Shown piece by piece: positions 16,979 to 25,525 of a stretch of 64,000 nt of DNA (its first letter is position 1; each line of letters opens with the position of its first letter). Both the position numbers and the translations under genes were made by a program. The notes under the pieces are model-generated. The model had not been told where the DNA came from and searched no databases. It saw nothing but the letters and a program-made list of their open reading frames with translations. This stretch comes from an uncultured Propionibacteriaceae bacterium (GTDB lineage Bacteria > Actinomycetota > Actinomycetes > Propionibacteriales > Propionibacteriaceae). The DNA lies in the NCBI GenBank assembly GCA_938046585.1, contig CALIWR010000006.1, positions 62,001 through 126,000 of the forward strand, in the 5' to 3' direction.

Positions 16979-18466
16979 TCAATCCTGCTGTGCCAGCACC
17001 AGCCAGGCCAGCACGTCCGGATCCTGCGGGTACCTGGCCAACAGTCGCCTGGTCGCCACCTGCGCCGCAGCCAGCACCGCCCCGCCCCGGCGAGTGCCCG
17101 ATTCAGGCAGCAGCCCGGTCGCCGCGACCAGCTGGGCTAGTTCGGTCGGGTCGAGTTCTGGATCCCGGCGTCCCGGCAGCCCGCCTCCCAACAGTCCCTC
17201 CCAGCAGCCCAGGACCCACTCTTCGTCACCGCGGCCGGTCAACAGGTAGCGTTCGATTTGGGACAGAGGGTCTGGCCCGGCGTCCCGCTGGACCCGTTCC
17301 AGCGCCGCCCGGACCGACGCCACCTCGGCGCCCGACCCCCACAGCGCCGCCCAGGCGCGGCTCAGGGCAAGACCCATCCCCGGCAGCGGAGCCAGGACGG
17401 CCATGGCGTCGGCAAGCGCCGCCTCCGCCTGGCCGTCACCTCGTTGGACCTCGCCGGCCAGTGCCGCGATCGTACTAGGCCCCGGCAGCCCACCGGTCAC
17501 CAACAGATGGGTGACCCCGTCCAGCAGCCAACCCCGAACCAGGTCTTGCTCGGGCACCTGATCGCGGGACGCCTGCAACACCAGCAGCCGGCGCGCAGTC
17601 CGGTCCATGGCCTGAGCCCGCCGGTCCGGGCTGGTGCCCTCGGCCTGCACGATCGCTCCCGGGACCTCCCGAGCCAGCCGCGCCAGCTGCCGGCTCATGG
17701 TCTGGACAGTGCTGCGCAGGGACGGGGCGAAGGCCACATCAAGACTCACCTCGCCGAAAGCACCCCGGACCGAGACCCGCTGCTGGCCCACCCCGTTGAT
17801 GAGGGTGACCCAGCCGTCCTCGACCACCTCACAGTCGGGGGCGCTTACCGCTGCGTCCGGCAGCCGCAGCTCCACCGGCTGCGGGCGGCTCACCGCCGGC
17901 ACCGGCAGCCAGCTCGGCAACCAGTCCCATACCGATTCCCAGTCCGGGCAGCGGCGCCCGTCCAGGTCCAGCACCAGCCGCTGACCCGGGTCCAGGCCCT
18001 GACCTGATGCCAGCCAGACCAGCCTGCCGGCAGTGTCGGTCAGCTGCCCGCGGCGCAACACCAGAGCCCAGGGACGTCCCGGCTCGACGCTGCTGGCCAG
18101 CGAAACCAGGGCCTCCGCTCCCCCGCCCCAGACCCAGGCCTGTCCCTGCCCGGGAGCCAGGTCCAAGCTGACCTGAGAAACCGACAGGGGCACCGGCCCG
18201 GTGTTCTGCAGGGTGGCCCGCAGCCGCCAGATCCGGCCGACCACTGAATGTCGTACCGTCGCCCGCAGCCGCTGCGTCATCAGTTCGACGTGCACCTCGT
18301 CGTCGTCGATGTCGCAGGAACGGACCTGCCATTGCGCGGCGTCAGCGCCCTGCGGCCCGACGCTGTACTGGGGCCAGGCGATCCCTACTGCCCGTTCGCC
18401 TGCGCCTAGCCGCGCCCAGCCGTCGCCGTCGACCAGCAGGCCAGACGCGATCCGGTACCCGTCCAT
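16979..18466 (-). CDS. Protein of unknown function, 495 aa
   Basis: I do not recognise this protein. The first 250 residues look beta-rich, with alternating hydrophobic strands and several Trp residues, as in a sugar-binding or galactose-mutarotase-like beta-sandwich. The remaining 245 residues look mainly alpha-helical with TPR-like helices (Ala/Leu/Arg-rich). There is no signal peptide or membrane segment, so it is probably cytosolic. It begins with ATG at 18466, 15 bp after the stop of the MMPL exporter, so the two may be co-transcribed (MMPL first). Coding character is strong and the frame is unbroken. Confidence 0.75.
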   Translation of the reverse strand: MDGYRIASGLLVDGDGWARLGAGERAVGIAWPQYSVGPQGADAAQWQVRSCDIDDDEVHVELMTQRLRATVRHSVVGRIWRLRATLQNTGPVPLSVSQVSLDLAPGQGQAWVWGGGAEALVSLASSVEPGRPWALVLRRGQLTDTAGRLVWLASGQGLDPGQRLVLDLDGRRCPDWESVWDWLPSWLPVPAVSRPQPVELRLPDAAVSAPDCEVVEDGWVTLINGVGQQRVSVRGAFGEVSLDVAFAPSLRSTVQTMSRQLARLAREVPGAIVQAEGTSPDRRAQAMDRTARRLLVLQASRDQVPEQDLVRGWLLDGVTHLLVTGGLPGPSTIAALAGEVQRGDGQAEAALADAMAVLAPLPGMGLALSRAWAALWGSGAEVASVRAALERVQRDAGPDPLSQIERYLLTGRGDEEWVLGCWEGLLGGGLPGRRDPELDPTELAQLVAATGLLPESGTRRGGAVLAAAQVATRRLLARYPQDPDVLAWLVLAQQD

Positions 18467-18481
18467 GCCCTGCCCGCAGCC

Positions 18482-20605
18482 TCAGCCTTGATGGTGGCGC
18501 AGTTTCGACGGCCACCATACGGAAGGGCCGATGTCGTGGACCAGGGCCGGGACCAGCAGCGTACGCACCACGAAAGTGTCCAGCAGCACCCCGAAAGCGA
18601 CGATGAAAGCGATCTGGAGCAGGAACAGAAGCGGCAGCACCGCCAGCGCCGCGAAAGTGGCTGCCAGCACCAGCCCGGCGGAGGTGATCACGCCGCCAGT
18701 CACCGCGAGCCCGCGCGACATGCCCTCGCGGGTGCCGTACGTCAGCGACTCCTCGCGTACCCGGGTCATCAAGAAGATGTTGTAGTCGATGCCGAGAGCC
18801 ACCAGGAAGACAAACCCGTACAGCGGCACTGAGGGATCCGCCCCGGGCAGTCTCAGGATGTGGTTGAACACGATGGCCGCTGTCCCCAGGGCCGTGCCGA
18901 AGCTCAGGGCTGTGGTCGCCACCAGCAGCACAGGAGCCAGGATGCTGCGCAGCAGCACTACCAGGATTACCAGGATCACCGCCAGAACCAGCGGGATGAT
19001 CAGGGACCGGTCATGTTCGGTGGTGGTACGGGTGTCCAGGTCGGTGGCTGTGGTTCCGCCGAGCCGCGCGGCCCCGGACAGGTCGGCTCGCAGGCCACGG
19101 ACCGCATCGACGGCCTCGTCGCTGTCAGCCGCGGAGGTCAAGGTGGCCAGCAGCATGACCTCACCCTGGTTGACGGTAGGCGCGGGTGGCGGGGTGCCGG
19201 GCCGACCTGCCGACTGGATTCCCTTCGTGGTAACCGGCGCCGTCCCGGACGGGGATTGCCGGGCGACGACGCTGACAGAGGCCACGTTGGCGTTGCCCAG
19301 CAGCCGATCGGCCACCGGCTGCAGGTTGGCCTCGGCTGTCAGCACATATACCGGCGAGCCCGCCCCGCCGGGGAAATGCCGCGCCAACACCTCCTGGCCG
19401 GTACGCGCATCGGAGGCCCCCAGCACGAAGCTGCTCAGGGGCACCCCGTCAGCCTTGAGGGTGGGCACGAAAGCCGCCCCGAGAGCCAGCAAGGCAACGC
19501 ATCCCACCCAGATCCGGCGCGGATAACGGGCCACGAGGGCCCCCGCCTTCGCGTAGATCCCGCTGTGGGTCTGCTCCTCGTCGGTCCGGTCGGGGTCGTA
19601 CCGTGGCACACGCGGCCAGTACGAGACCCGTCCCAGCAGGTGGCAGAGGCTCGGCAGCAGAGTCAGCGAGGCCAGCATCGCGAAGGCGATGCCGATGGCG
19701 GCCACCGGACCCAGTGAACGGTTGGAGCCGAGGTCGCTCAGCAGCAGGCACAGCAACCCCGCTATCACGGTTCCTCCGGAGGCCAGGACCGGCTCCAGGA
19801 CACCGCGCAGCGCAGCCCGGGTGGCCTGCGCCGTCGACTCGTGACGGCGTAACTCCTCCAGGTAGCGGGCGGTGTAGAGCAGGCAGTAGTCGGTGGCAGC
19901 CCCTATCACCAGGATGAACAGGATGCCCTGTGTCTGGCCCGTGATCGTTAGGACCTCCCACTTGGCCAGCCACCAATTAGCCAGCAGCGCCACTGCCAGG
20001 GCGAAAATACTCGTCATCAGCACCACCAGCGGCAGGATCACCGCCCGGTAGACGACCAGCAGGATCACCAGCACCAGGCCGAGGGCCACCAGCAACAGCA
20101 GCCCGTCGATCCCGCTGAAGGCTTTCGCCAGGTCGCTGGTGAAGCCGGCTGGACCGGTCACGTGGACATCCAGGCCCTCCAGCTGGTGCTGGGCGATGCT
20201 GTCCTTGACAGCGGAGACGGTCTTCGCGATATTCGCCGTCGTGTCGATGCCGACAAAAACCTGCGCCGCCTGGCCGTCCTCCGAGCCGATCGGCGCAGAG
20301 ACCATGGAAACCCCGTACAGGGATCTCAGGTCCTGCGCGGTAGCCGCCAGCACACTGCGCTGGGAATCAGTCAGGGCCTGCTCCCCCGTGAACACGACGA
20401 TGGCCGGCACCTGATCATTCCCGACGAAGTCGCGGTACCGCTGCCCGACCACCGTCGCCTCGGCAGTGGTCGGCAGGAAGCTGGCCTGGTCATTGCGCGC
20501 GACCTCGCCGATCCTGCCGAAATACGGTCCACCGATCCCGCCGACCAGGAGCCAGACCAGGATCAGCGCTATCGGCGTCAGGACGCGAGCTGCTTGGGTT
20601 TTCAC
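18482..20605 (-). CDS. MMPL-family (RND-type) membrane transporter
   Basis: 707 aa with the duplicated RND layout: one N-terminal TM, a large extracytoplasmic loop (about 35-170), five to six TM helices (about 175-380), a second loop (about 390-515) and five more TM helices. Conserved TM features include GAATDYCLLYTARYLEE and LGIDYNIFLMTRVREE, both carrying the Asp-Tyr pair used for proton coupling in MmpL proteins. Such proteins export lipids or hydrophobic compounds by proton motive force. Substrate unknown. The gene lies between a methyltransferase gene (upstream on the same strand, 91 bp gap) and the unknown 495-aa protein. Confidence 0.93.
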   Translation of the reverse strand: MKTQAARVLTPIALILVWLLVGGIGGPYFGRIGEVARNDQASFLPTTAEATVVGQRYRDFVGNDQVPAIVVFTGEQALTDSQRSVLAATAQDLRSLYGVSMVSAPIGSEDGQAAQVFVGIDTTANIAKTVSAVKDSIAQHQLEGLDVHVTGPAGFTSDLAKAFSGIDGLLLLVALGLVLVILLVVYRAVILPLVVLMTSIFALAVALLANWWLAKWEVLTITGQTQGILFILVIGAATDYCLLYTARYLEELRRHESTAQATRAALRGVLEPVLASGGTVIAGLLCLLLSDLGSNRSLGPVAAIGIAFAMLASLTLLPSLCHLLGRVSYWPRVPRYDPDRTDEEQTHSGIYAKAGALVARYPRRIWVGCVALLALGAAFVPTLKADGVPLSSFVLGASDARTGQEVLARHFPGGAGSPVYVLTAEANLQPVADRLLGNANVASVSVVARQSPSGTAPVTTKGIQSAGRPGTPPPAPTVNQGEVMLLATLTSAADSDEAVDAVRGLRADLSGAARLGGTTATDLDTRTTTEHDRSLIIPLVLAVILVILVVLLRSILAPVLLVATTALSFGTALGTAAIVFNHILRLPGADPSVPLYGFVFLVALGIDYNIFLMTRVREESLTYGTREGMSRGLAVTGGVITSAGLVLAATFAALAVLPLLFLLQIAFIVAFGVLLDTFVVRTLLVPALVHDIGPSVWWPSKLRHHQG

Positions 20606-20696
20606 GGAAAAAGCCTAAGCGAGTTCAGCAGATCTGGTGAGGAAGGATCAGCGTGCAAAACACCGTCGCGTGGAATAAAGAATGTGGAGCGCAGCC

Positions 20697-21275
20697 CTAT
20701 GCGACCGCTGTCCCCCGGATGAGCGGGCCCAGCATCCCCAGCGCGCCCGGGTATCGCAGGTGCTTGAGGTGAATGTCACGGAAAGGACTTGCCTGGAGGG
20801 CGGCCGTGGTGTCGCGGCAGGGGTTGCAGCCGTGGTCGAGGAGCTTGGTGAAGGGCGAGAGCATCCTCTGCAGTCGGCGTGCGATGGAACCGGCCGGAGC
20901 GGCAACGTGCTCGTTGAAGTGCAGGATCCCGCCTGGTCGCAGTACGCGGTGTGCTTCCCGGAGCGCCAGCGCGGCGTCCGTGACGCAGCAGAGAACCGTT
21001 GCGCACACCACAGTGTCGACGGAGACGTCGTCGAGAGGGATGGCCTCGGCCACCCCGGCGAGGACCCTCGCCTCAGGACGACGGGCGGCGGCCCTTCTCA
21101 GCTTGCCTGACGGGCGAGGTTCCAACGCGATCCATCGAGTTTCCGTGGGGAGAAAGCCGCCTAGGACGCCCTGTCCGGCACCAAGATCAAGAACAACGCC
21201 GTGGCAGTGCGAGGCCGTATGCGCCAGCCACTGCCGGTGGGTCAATCGTGTTGTTGAGCCGCCGGCGGAATCCAT
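20697..21275 (-). CDS. Class I SAM-dependent methyltransferase
   Basis: 192 aa. Motif I is VLDLGAGQG (about residues 28-36), the acidic end of beta-2 appears as ALEP, and the post-motif region DTVVCATVLCCV is followed by EAHRVLRPGG, typical of small UbiE/Methyltransf_11 enzymes. Substrate unknown; the late region with HFNEHVA suggests a small molecule or lipid acceptor. It is upstream of the MMPL exporter on the same strand, so a modified-lipid export unit is possible but unproven. Confidence 0.85.
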   Translation of the reverse strand: MDSAGGSTTRLTHRQWLAHTASHCHGVVLDLGAGQGVLGGFLPTETRWIALEPRPSGKLRRAAARRPEARVLAGVAEAIPLDDVSVDTVVCATVLCCVTDAALALREAHRVLRPGGILHFNEHVAAPAGSIARRLQRMLSPFTKLLDHGCNPCRDTTAALQASPFRDIHLKHLRYPGALGMLGPLIRGTAVA

Positions 21276-21607
21276 GGAGTCAGCATAGACATCCGGTCTG
21301 CGGCGACAGCTTCGGCATGACGTGCATTTCTCTCAAGGTTCTGCCCGATGAGACCCACCTCACGTCCATCCGCCGCCGTCCGGAAGAGCTGCATCGCTCG
21401 TTCATGGAATAGCTGGAGGACGGGCCCAGTCACCTCCGCACTCGATGCGCTAGCAGACGAACTGGTGGTTGAGCCGGTCGTGTCCAGTGGACGGGCCCCA
21501 TCGATTCCGGTGCTTGACAGTGGTGAGGCGCAGTGGGGTCTGGTGGGTGAATTTCGGCGAGCCGTCGGGTTGCGGCTCGCTCTCGCGCTATGACGCGGTC
21601 GGGCGGA
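21276..21607. other. Gap before purB, no confident gene
   Basis: About 330 bp. On the minus strand a 63-codon frame (GTG at 21433 to 21242, overlapping the methyltransferase start) has a helical, coding-like middle, but no homologue is recognised. No RNA gene is seen. Confidence 0.3.
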
Positions 21608-21613
21608 TAGGGT
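21608..21613 (+). promoter_or_regulatory. -10 element of purB, leaderless start
   Basis: TAGGGT ends exactly 6 nt before the purB ATG (21620). With normal -10 to +1 spacing, transcription would begin at the A of the start codon. Confidence 0.5.
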
Positions 21614-21619
21614 GCCGCC

Positions 21620-23050
21620 ATGAGCGTGCCCCATGTGCTGGCCACCCGTTACGCCTCCGAGCAGTTGCGCGCGATCTGGACTTCTGAGGCCAAGATCATC
21701 GCCGAGCGACGCCTGTGGCTGGCGGTGCTGCGCGCCCAGCGAGACCTCGGCGTCGACTTCGGTGGCGCCGACGCCGACGCCGTTATTCGTGCCTACGAAG
21801 CCGTCGTGGAGCAGGTCGACCTGGAATCGATAGCGGCCCGGGAACACGTCACCCGGCACGACGTCAAAGCCCGGATTGAGGAATTCAACGCCCTGGCCGG
21901 CCAGGAGCACATCCACAAGGGCATGACCTCTCGCGACCTCACCGAAAACGTCGAGCAGTACCAGGTGCTGGCCAGTCTACGGATCATCCGCGACCGGGTG
22001 ATCACGGCCCTGACCCACCTCGCCCGGCTCGCCGTCACCTGGGCCGAGCAGCCGCTCACCGGCCGCTCCCACAACGTCGCCGCGCAACTCACCACCCTCG
22101 GCAAACGCTTCGCCACTGCCGCCGACGAGCTGCTGGTCGCCTACCGCCGCCTTGACGAGCTGATCGCCCGCTACCCCGCCCGCGGCATCAAAGGGCCGGT
22201 CGGCACCGCCCAGGACCTGCTCGACCTGCTCGGCGGCGACACCGGAAAGTTGGCCGAGCTAGAAAGCCGGGTCAGCGCCGAGCTGGGCTTCGCGACTGTC
22301 CTGACCTCGACAGGGCAGGTGTATCCCCGCAGCCTCGACTACGACGTCGTGACCGCGTTGGCGCAGACCGCAGCCGCCCCGTCGAACCTCGCCACCACCA
22401 TCCGTCTGATGGCCGGGCTAGAGCTGGTCACCGAGGGTTTCACGCAGGGCCAGGTCGGCTCGTCGGCCATGCCCCACAAGATGAACACCCGCTCTTGTGA
22501 GCGCATCAACGGCCTGTCGGTGATCCTGCGCGGCCACGTGTCGATGATCGGGGAACTGGCCGGGGACCAGTGGAACGAGGGCGACGTTTCCTGCTCGGTG
22601 GTGCGCCGAGTTGCGCTGCCGGACGCGTTCTTCGCCCTCGACGGGCTGTTTGAGACCTTCCTCACGGTCCTGGCCGACTTCGAGGCCTTCCCAGCGATGA
22701 TCGACGCCGAGGTGGACCGCCACCTGCCGTTCCTGACCACCACACGAGTACTGATGGCGGCGGTACGCAAGGGAGTGGGCCGCGAGCAGGCCCACGAGGC
22801 CATCCGGGAACATGCCGTCGCTGTCGCGCTGGAGTTGCGGCAAGGACGCCAGACCAACGACCTGTTGGATCGGCTGGCCGCCGATCCGCGGCTGCGGCTG
22901 AGCCGCGCCGAGTTGGGGGCGCTGATCACCGATCCCCTCGACCTGACAGGCACAGCCGGGCAGCAGGTGGCGCGGATCGCCGACGCCGTCGCCGAGCTGG
23001 CCCGGCAGTACCCGCAGGCTGCCGCCTACCGACCGGGGGCCGTGCTCTAG
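21620..23050 (+). CDS. purB: Adenylosuccinate lyase
   Basis: 476 aa fumarase/aspartase-superfamily enzyme that releases fumarate from SAICAR and adenylosuccinate in purine synthesis. The family signature GSSAMPHKMNTRSCER (about residues 280-295) includes the flexible loop Ser. The substrate-binding T/S-rich segment is HKGMTSRDLTEN (about 95-106) and the catalytic His segment is GRSHNVAAQ. The gene has its own leaderless-type promoter and is convergent with nei. purE and purK are also in this window, but about 35 kb away. Confidence 0.95.
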   Translation: MSVPHVLATRYASEQLRAIWTSEAKIIAERRLWLAVLRAQRDLGVDFGGADADAVIRAYEAVVEQVDLESIAAREHVTRHDVKARIEEFNALAGQEHIHKGMTSRDLTENVEQYQVLASLRIIRDRVITALTHLARLAVTWAEQPLTGRSHNVAAQLTTLGKRFATAADELLVAYRRLDELIARYPARGIKGPVGTAQDLLDLLGGDTGKLAELESRVSAELGFATVLTSTGQVYPRSLDYDVVTALAQTAAAPSNLATTIRLMAGLELVTEGFTQGQVGSSAMPHKMNTRSCERINGLSVILRGHVSMIGELAGDQWNEGDVSCSVVRRVALPDAFFALDGLFETFLTVLADFEAFPAMIDAEVDRHLPFLTTTRVLMAAVRKGVGREQAHEAIREHAVAVALELRQGRQTNDLLDRLAADPRLRLSRAELGALITDPLDLTGTAGQQVARIADAVAELARQYPQAAAYRPGAVL

Positions 23051-23061
23051 GGAAAAAGTGG

Positions 23062-23883
23062 CTACCCGGTACGTTGCTGCTGCCCCCGCTGGCAGCGCGG
23101 GCACCAGTACAGGTTCCGGGCGGCATGGTCCTCGACCCGGATCGGGGTTCCACACACCAGGCAGGGCAGGTCGTGGCGGCGATACACGTACACCTCGCCG
23201 CCGTGGGCGTCGACCCGGGGCGGGCGGCCCATCGCCTCCGGGCTATGTTCGGGGCGGACGGTGTCGATCCGATCATCGGCAACCCCCCGCGGCATCAGCT
23301 CCACCAGGTCATCCCAGATCGCATCAAAGGTCCGACGGGGCACCTGCTTGCCGGGCAGGTACGGGTTCACCCCGGCCCGGAACAGCACCTCGGCTCGGTA
23401 AATGTTGCCGACCCCGGCGAAAATCTTCTGGTCCATCAGCAGCGCGGCCACGGTCCGCGACGAGCGCTGCACCCTGGCCCAGGCCCGGTCCCGGTCCGCG
23501 GCCGGGTCCAACGGGTCCGGTCCGCTGGTCTGGGCTACCGTGTCCGCCTCAGCCCGGGTGATCAGGCGGCAGGTCTGGGGCCCGGTCAAGTCGTACACCC
23601 CGGCCTCGGTGCCGATCCGCAGCCGGACCGTGCCCGGGCCGCCCGGCCAGGGATACCAGCGCAGTTTGCCGATCAGGCCCAGGTGAATGTGGACCACCCG
23701 GTCACCGGCGAAACCTATGAACAGGTGCTTGCCGACCGCCCAGGAGCCCTCAAGTACGGCCTGGTCGAGCAGCGCCGCAGACTCGGCGAACCGGCCCTGC
23801 GGGCTGCTCACCCGGACCGGCTGGCCTGCGAAAGCCTGGTCCAGGTCTCGCGCCAGTCGGTGGATGTGGTGTCCCTCCGGCAT
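23062..23883 (-). CDS. nei: Formamidopyrimidine-DNA glycosylase / endonuclease VIII family (Nei1-like)
   Basis: 273 aa. The N-terminus is MPEG, with the catalytic Pro2 and Glu3 exposed after Met removal, Lys52 in VGKHLF, and a C-terminal zinc finger with two Cys pairs (CLVC and CPRC). It excises oxidised bases from DNA and cleaves the abasic site. The order DsbA-like, rpiB, nei matches the M. tuberculosis Rv2466c-Rv2464c block (from memory), which supports the Nei1 rather than Nei2 assignment. Its ATG overlaps the stop of the 59-aa gene upstream (TGATG at 23881-23885). Confidence 0.9.
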   Translation of the reverse strand: MPEGHHIHRLARDLDQAFAGQPVRVSSPQGRFAESAALLDQAVLEGSWAVGKHLFIGFAGDRVVHIHLGLIGKLRWYPWPGGPGTVRLRIGTEAGVYDLTGPQTCRLITRAEADTVAQTSGPDPLDPAADRDRAWARVQRSSRTVAALLMDQKIFAGVGNIYRAEVLFRAGVNPYLPGKQVPRRTFDAIWDDLVELMPRGVADDRIDTVRPEHSPEAMGRPPRVDAHGGEVYVYRRHDLPCLVCGTPIRVEDHAARNLYWCPRCQRGQQQRTG

Positions 23884-24062
23884 CAGGCCCCCTGCCGGCC
23901 GCGAGCCCTGCGGATCATGGCCTGCGCGGCCGTCTGCGCCTGGCGGATCTGCTCCTCGCTGGGGCGCGAGATGTCACGGGCCCGCGCAGCGCGTTGCGTA
24001 GTCACCAGCCCCGAGACCCCGTCACGGCCGAAGTCGCGCGGCTCCGGGCGCCGGCCGTTCAA
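23883..24062 (-). CDS. Small basic protein of 59 aa with TTG start, between rpiB and nei
   Basis: The frame starts with TTG overlapping the rpiB stop (TTGA at 24059-24062) and ends with TGA overlapping the nei start. Overlap at both ends, without any spare bases, is strong evidence for a real translationally coupled gene. The product is Arg-rich with a helical C-terminal half (PSEEQIRQAQTAAQAMIRRA). No Cys and no membrane segment. Function unknown; a similar small protein may exist beside rpiB in other actinobacteria, but I cannot verify that. It is easily missed because of its size and its TTG start. Confidence 0.7.
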   Translation of the reverse strand: MNGRRPEPRDFGRDGVSGLVTTQRAARARDISRPSEEQIRQAQTAAQAMIRRARGRQGA

Positions 24063-24511
24063 GACTGACCCCGCTCGTAACCGGTGATCTTGTCGATCCG
24101 CCGCTGGTGGCGCGGGTTGCCGGAGAAGGCGGTCGTGAGGAAGGCCAGTGCGATCTCCAACGCCTCCGCGTTGGAATGCATCCGCCCGCCCATCGCCAGG
24201 CAGCGGGCGTCGTTGTGTTCGCGGGCCAAGGTCGCAGTCTCGACGTTGTACGCCAACGCGGCCCGGATCCCGGGCACCTTGTTGGCCGCGATCGCCTCCC
24301 CGTTACCGGAGCCACCGAGCACGATCCCGAGCGAACCCGGATCAGCTATCACCGCCTCGGCGCAGGGGATGATGAAGTCTGGGTAGTCGTCGTCCGGGTC
24401 GAGGCTGGTCGCCCCATGGTCGATCACCTGGTAGCCGCGCTCACCGAGCTGAGCGACGAGAAACTGTTTGGTCTCAAAAGCCGCATGGTCGGTGGAGATG
24501 TGTACCCGCAT
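24059..24511 (-). CDS. rpiB: Ribose-5-phosphate isomerase B
   Basis: 150 aa RpiB/LacA-family enzyme that interconverts ribulose 5-phosphate and ribose 5-phosphate. Features: STDHAAFE at the N-terminus, GGSGNGEAIAANKVPGIRAA (about residues 66-85) with the anion-holding loop, and HNDARCLAMGGR. The active-site position held by Cys in E. coli RpiB is Ser here (GGSGNGE), as in mycobacterial-type RpiB where Glu acts as base. It precedes the small 59-aa gene and nei with no gaps. It would use the ribulose 5-phosphate made by Gnd, encoded about 8.5 kb away. Confidence 0.93.
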   Translation of the reverse strand: MRVHISTDHAAFETKQFLVAQLGERGYQVIDHGATSLDPDDDYPDFIIPCAEAVIADPGSLGIVLGGSGNGEAIAANKVPGIRAALAYNVETATLAREHNDARCLAMGGRMHSNAEALEIALAFLTTAFSGNPRHQRRIDKITGYERGQS

Positions 24512-24565
24512 GCCCAGATTCTGGCACGTCCGAAGCGGCCTGACCGCCGTACCGGCGGCTGGATC

Positions 24566-25525
24566 CTATCCGGACGAGAAGGTCCACCGGGTCCGGGAAC
24601 GACGTACCTCGCCCGGGCGCAGCACGGTGCTCGGAAAGTCAGGCCGGTTCGGGGCGTCAGGGAAGTCCTGGGTCTCCAGCGCGACCCCCGCGTACGGCTG
24701 GTATGGCCCTTCCGGGCCGATCGTGGTCTGGTCGAGCCCGTGCCCGGTGTACACCTGCAGACCCGGCCGGTCGGTGGCGATCGTGAGCCGCCGCCCGGAG
24801 ACCGGGTCGGTGAGGCTGGCCACCTCCCGAAAGCCCTCACCGTCGAGCACGAAACAGTGGTCCAGGCCGCCCTGGGCCAGGATCGACTCGGCCAGCGGCC
24901 GGGGCTGGCGCAGGTCGAAGACCCCGCTCACCGGGGCCGGTGCTCCCGGCAGCGGGATCAGGGTCTGGCTGACCGGCAGGTACGAGCCGGCCCGTACCTG
25001 CAGCAGGTGCTCGTGGATAGTACCTGAACCGGCCAGATTCAGGTACGGGTGGGCGGCCACGTTGACCACCGTCGTAACGTCGGCGCGAACCTCGATCTGG
25101 TGTTCCACCCACTGTTCACCGACGGTGTAGGTCACCTCGGCCCGGACCGGGCCCGGATGCTCCCCGGTGGTGTCGGCCCAGACCAGCCCGAGCCGGACCC
25201 GGGCCGGACCCTGATCGAGCACCTGCCATTCCCGGCGGTGGAAGCCGTCGCTGCCGGAGTGCAGGCAGTGACGCTGAGCAAAATTCCGCTCCAGCTGGTA
25301 CTCCTGCCCGTCCAGACGGAAGCGCCCCTCGGCGATCCGGTTCCCGTACGGGCCGACGATCTCCCCCAGGTAGGCGGTGCTGGCCAGCCGGGCCTCCTGG
25401 TCGCGAACCCCGAGCAGCACCGGAACCGGCCCGCCCGGGCCGGACACGAACAGCCCGTTCAGCGCCGCACCCAGGGTCCAGACCTCGGCCAGGATCGGGC
25501 CAGCGGCAAGCCGCAGAATCGACAT
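24566..25525 (-). CDS. Aldose 1-epimerase-family protein (galactose mutarotase-like)
   Basis: 319 aa beta-sandwich enzyme. Recognisable parts: GPYGNRIAEGRF (about residues 60-71), the catalytic-His strand NVAAHPYLNLAG (about 155-166) and the catalytic-Glu strand ALETQDFPDAPN near the C-terminus. It equilibrates alpha and beta anomers of aldoses in the cytosol. It overlaps the stop of the DsbA-like gene by 1 base (TGATG) and precedes rpiB by 54 bp, so it is part of that minus-strand operon. Exact sugar unknown. Confidence 0.9.
   Translation of the reverse strand: MSILRLAAGPILAEVWTLGAALNGLFVSGPGGPVPVLLGVRDQEARLASTAYLGEIVGPYGNRIAEGRFRLDGQEYQLERNFAQRHCLHSGSDGFHRREWQVLDQGPARVRLGLVWADTTGEHPGPVRAEVTYTVGEQWVEHQIEVRADVTTVVNVAAHPYLNLAGSGTIHEHLLQVRAGSYLPVSQTLIPLPGAPAPVSGVFDLRQPRPLAESILAQGGLDHCFVLDGEGFREVASLTDPVSGRRLTIATDRPGLQVYTGHGLDQTTIGPEGPYQPYAGVALETQDFPDAPNRPDFPSTVLRPGEVRRSRTRWTFSSG

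Noticed and set aside
21242..21433. 63-codon minus-strand gene upstream of the methyltransferase
   Set aside because: Coding-like middle part but no RBS or recognised homologue, and it overlaps the methyltransferase start; evidence too weak to list as a gene.
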